Of a stretch of 14,820 bases of DNA, positions 12,732 to 14,820 are shown one piece after another. The position numbers and the translations under genes are program-made. Below the pieces are notes generated by a model that saw only the letters and a program-made list of their open reading frames with translations, had not been told where the DNA came from and made no database searches. Source of the DNA: an uncultured Bacilli bacterium. Its GTDB lineage: Bacteria > Bacillota_I > Bacilli_A > RF39 > UBA660. Numbering within the stretch: the stretch's first letter is position 1; every line of letters begins with the position of its first letter. The stretch covers positions 1 to 14,820 of the forward strand of contig CAOOMX010000032.1 in the NCBI GenBank assembly GCA_948497845.1, in the 5' to 3' direction.

Positions 12732-14820
12732 ATGAAAAAAATAAATAAATTTGTTTTTTGGGGATTATTTCTCTTTTTAATCTTAATTCATTATCCTAGT
12801 GAATATATTTCTCAAATAGAATTTTCTCAAGAAGTTTTGGCTTTTGATGCACAAGCTGTTAACAATACTAAATATGTTAAAAATATTGCTGTTTTTATCG
12901 AATTTGCTGATGGCGGAAGTACAAAGGATCATCATTTAGATCATCCTGATAGTGTTGCTAATGCTGAAAAAATTTTTAATAGTGATAGTTTTATAATGGA
13001 TACTGTAAATGGAAAAATATCTGTTCCTTCTTTTAAAACATATTTTGAAAGAGAAAGTTATGGAGCATTATCTATTTCTACAGAAATTTTTCCTAAAAAA
13101 GATGGTACAGTTTATTCTTATGTAGATTCTCATCCAATTCAATATTATTTGAAATATTCTAGTACTAATCCTTTAGGATATACTAACAACGATATGAAAA
13201 GAGCTCGAGAAACTGAACTTGTTAATAATGCAACCAATTATATTAGTAATATGGTTTTAGCAAGTGGTATTACTAAAGAAGAATTGGATCCTAATAATGA
13301 TGGTAAGGTTGATGCTATTACCTTTGTTGTAGAAGGAGAAGAAAATTTAGTTATTGCATGGAATGACTTGCTTTGGTCTCATAAGTCAGATAATATGGGA
13401 ATTACTGCTAAAATTATGGATAAAAATGTTACTTCTTATACTTTGTTGCTGGCGAAAGATTATAAAGGATCTGCTGGTTTATTCTCTTTAGACCGTGGAA
13501 CTTATGGAACTATAATTCATGAATATGGACATATGTTAGGTTTTATGGATTTATATCGTTTTGGAGATTCTAGTTCTAAACCAGTTGGGTTTTATGACAT
13601 TATGGGAAATGCAGTGGGTTCTAATCCTCAAAGCTTTTTGACGTATTACATTAGTGAATATCATAATACAACAAGTTGGCATAGTAAAATGCCAGAAATT
13701 CATGAAACTACTAAGAATATTACTTTATATAAACCTAAATTTATTGATAAAAATGAAAGAAGAGCTATTAAAGTAAAATTAGATGGTATTGATAATGAAT
13801 TTTTTGTTATAGAGTATCATGATAAAGTAAATACATATAAAGATTATTCAGCAGATTTAAGTGGAATTATTGTTTATCGTGTTAATGAAGATAATAAGTT
13901 TACAGGAAATACAGATGGAAGCAATCAAGGTAGATATGATCATGTTTATATTTTTAGACCCAATGAAACTGCTTTGGGAGCTGGAAAAGGTAATTTATCT
14001 CAAGCAACTCTTAATATGACTCGACCTAAGTTTGGAAAAGCATTGAACTTAAATGATACTGGCTTTGATAACAAAGCAATATTTTTTACGGATGGTTCAA
14101 ATTCTGGTATTCAAATTGAAGTTGTTAGCGAGACTGCAGATTCTGTAACTTTTAATGTTATTTATCCATCTTTAGAAGGAAGTGGTGTAGAAACTGATCC
14201 ATACCTTATTAGGGATGTGGATACGTATCTTTATTTAATGAGTTTGTCAACTACTGATAAGTATTATAAATTAATGAATGATTTGGATTTTAAAGATATT
14301 AAAAATTATCCTTTAATTGATTTTGAAGGTAACTTTAATGGTAATAATAAAACACTTAAAAATATTACGAGTTCTACAGGAGTATTTAATTATATTGGGC
14401 AAATGAAAAAACATATTGTAATAGAAAATTTGTATATTGAAAATCTTAATGTTATTTCATCAAAAGGGAATACTTTAGGTGGATTTGGAGCTGTATGTGA
14501 AAATGCAACTTTGCGTAATATTCATATAAGAAGTGGAATTATTAAGCAAACTGGAACACCATTACATGATTTAGTGACTACCGGTGGTTTTGTGGGAAAT
14601 ATTAATAATTCTTCATATATCTTGAATTGTTCTATTGTTGCTGATGTTTCTGGACCTAAGCATGTTGGTGGGCTTATTGGTCTTAATATGAATGCTCATA
14701 TTGAAAATGCTTTTGCTTCGGGCAATATTTCTGGAAATGTTAAGGGCGGTTTTATCGGTTTGCAATCTATTACAGATTCTAAATATAATGTTCCTGTTAA
14801 TGCCTACTATAAAGCTGATG
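12732..14820 (+). CDS. Secreted M6-type zinc metallopeptidase with GLUG repeats (3' end outside window)
   Basis: An open frame of 696 codons runs from the ATG at 12732 to the window edge without a stop. Residues 1-22 (KKINKFVFWGLFLFLILIHY) are a signal peptide or N-terminal anchor. The active site HEYGHMLGFMDLY (263-275) is the HExxHxxGxxD zinc motif of the immune-inhibitor-A (M6) class. It is preceded by GTYGTII and followed by GFYDIMGN, the conserved turn with the Met. From about residue 483, SGVETDPYLIRDVDTYLYL begins a repetitive beta region with GLUG-type motifs (GGFGAV, GGFVGNI, GGLIGLN, GGFIGL), common in large adhesins. The likely role is extracellular protein degradation at the cell surface or in the host gut. 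RBS AAAGGG lies just before the start, and the gene probably shares an operon with the frameshifted gene upstream. Confidence 0.85.
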   Translation, partial: MKKINKFVFWGLFLFLILIHYPSEYISQIEFSQEVLAFDAQAVNNTKYVKNIAVFIEFADGGSTKDHHLDHPDSVANAEKIFNSDSFIMDTVNGKISVPSFKTYFERESYGALSISTEIFPKKDGTVYSYVDSHPIQYYLKYSSTNPLGYTNNDMKRARETELVNNATNYISNMVLASGITKEELDPNNDGKVDAITFVVEGEENLVIAWNDLLWSHKSDNMGITAKIMDKNVTSYTLLLAKDYKGSAGLFSLDRGTYGTIIHEYGHMLGFMDLYRFGDSSSKPVGFYDIMGNAVGSNPQSFLTYYISEYHNTTSWHSKMPEIHETTKNITLYKPKFIDKNERRAIKVKLDGIDNEFFVIEYHDKVNTYKDYSADLSGIIVYRVNEDNKFTGNTDGSNQGRYDHVYIFRPNETALGAGKGNLSQATLNMTRPKFGKALNLNDTGFDNKAIFFTDGSNSGIQIEVVSETADSVTFNVIYPSLEGSGVETDPYLIRDVDTYLYLMSLSTTDKYYKLMNDLDFKDIKNYPLIDFEGNFNGNNKTLKNITSSTGVFNYIGQMKKHIVIENLYIENLNVISSKGNTLGGFGAVCENATLRNIHIRSGIIKQTGTPLHDLVTTGGFVGNINNSSYILNCSIVADVSGPKHVGGLIGLNMNAHIENAFASGNISGNVKGGFIGLQSITDSKYNVPVNAYYKAD

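Overview
The window comes from a low-GC, gut-type member of the Bacillota, probably near the Erysipelotrichales or the Mycoplasmatota-related uncultured lineages. Coding sequence is very A/T-rich, ribosome binding sites are strong AGGAGG types, and the surface genes (collagen-like protein, cadherin-like domain protein, M6 peptidase with GLUG repeats) are typical of such genomes. TGG encodes Trp and TGA ends the exonuclease III gene, so the mycoplasma code is not used. No rRNA or tRNA gene was seen. The taxonomic placement is an inference.

Layout. (1) 1-394, minus strand: 5' part of a collagen-like Gly-X-Y protein with an 81-bp DNA repeat. (2) 508-2001, plus: HD-domain protein and exonuclease III, closed by a terminator shared with a convergent fragment. 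(3) 2060-2251, minus: only the C-terminal end of an ABC-transporter permease, cut off abruptly. (4) About 2252-7740, plus: an island-like block with a zinc-ribbon protein, a winged-helix replication-type protein, a large membrane KAP-type P-loop NTPase and a RhuM-family protein. No integrase is visible. The break in the permease and the gene content suggest an inserted mobile or defence cassette. (5) 7734-10921, plus: a cupin without metal ligands, a D-2-hydroxyacid-dehydrogenase-like protein without its catalytic His, a small membrane protein, a uracil-DNA-glycosylase-like protein and a radical SAM protein, ending at a terminator. (6) 11015-11385, plus: a compact type II CRISPR locus with a recognisable tracrRNA directly followed by a five-repeat, four-spacer array. 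No cas gene lies in the window. (7) 11528-14820, plus: a frameshifted surface protein and the start of a secreted M6-type metallopeptidase that runs off the end.

How the parts may work together. The two likeliest defence elements are the cas-less tracrRNA-array unit and the KAP NTPase/RhuM island. The tracrRNA has an anti-repeat matching the array's own repeat, a nexus-like hairpin, two further hairpins and a U-rich end. Its 3' end runs straight into a first repeat that lacks its first seven bases, so there is no room for a normal leader. Either the cas genes were deleted from between tracrRNA and array, or this unit serves a Cas9 encoded elsewhere. In the island, the NTPase start lies behind an 11-bp hairpin that holds an extended -10 promoter in its loop and part of the Shine-Dalgarno sequence in its 3' arm, which suggests control independent of the upstream gene.
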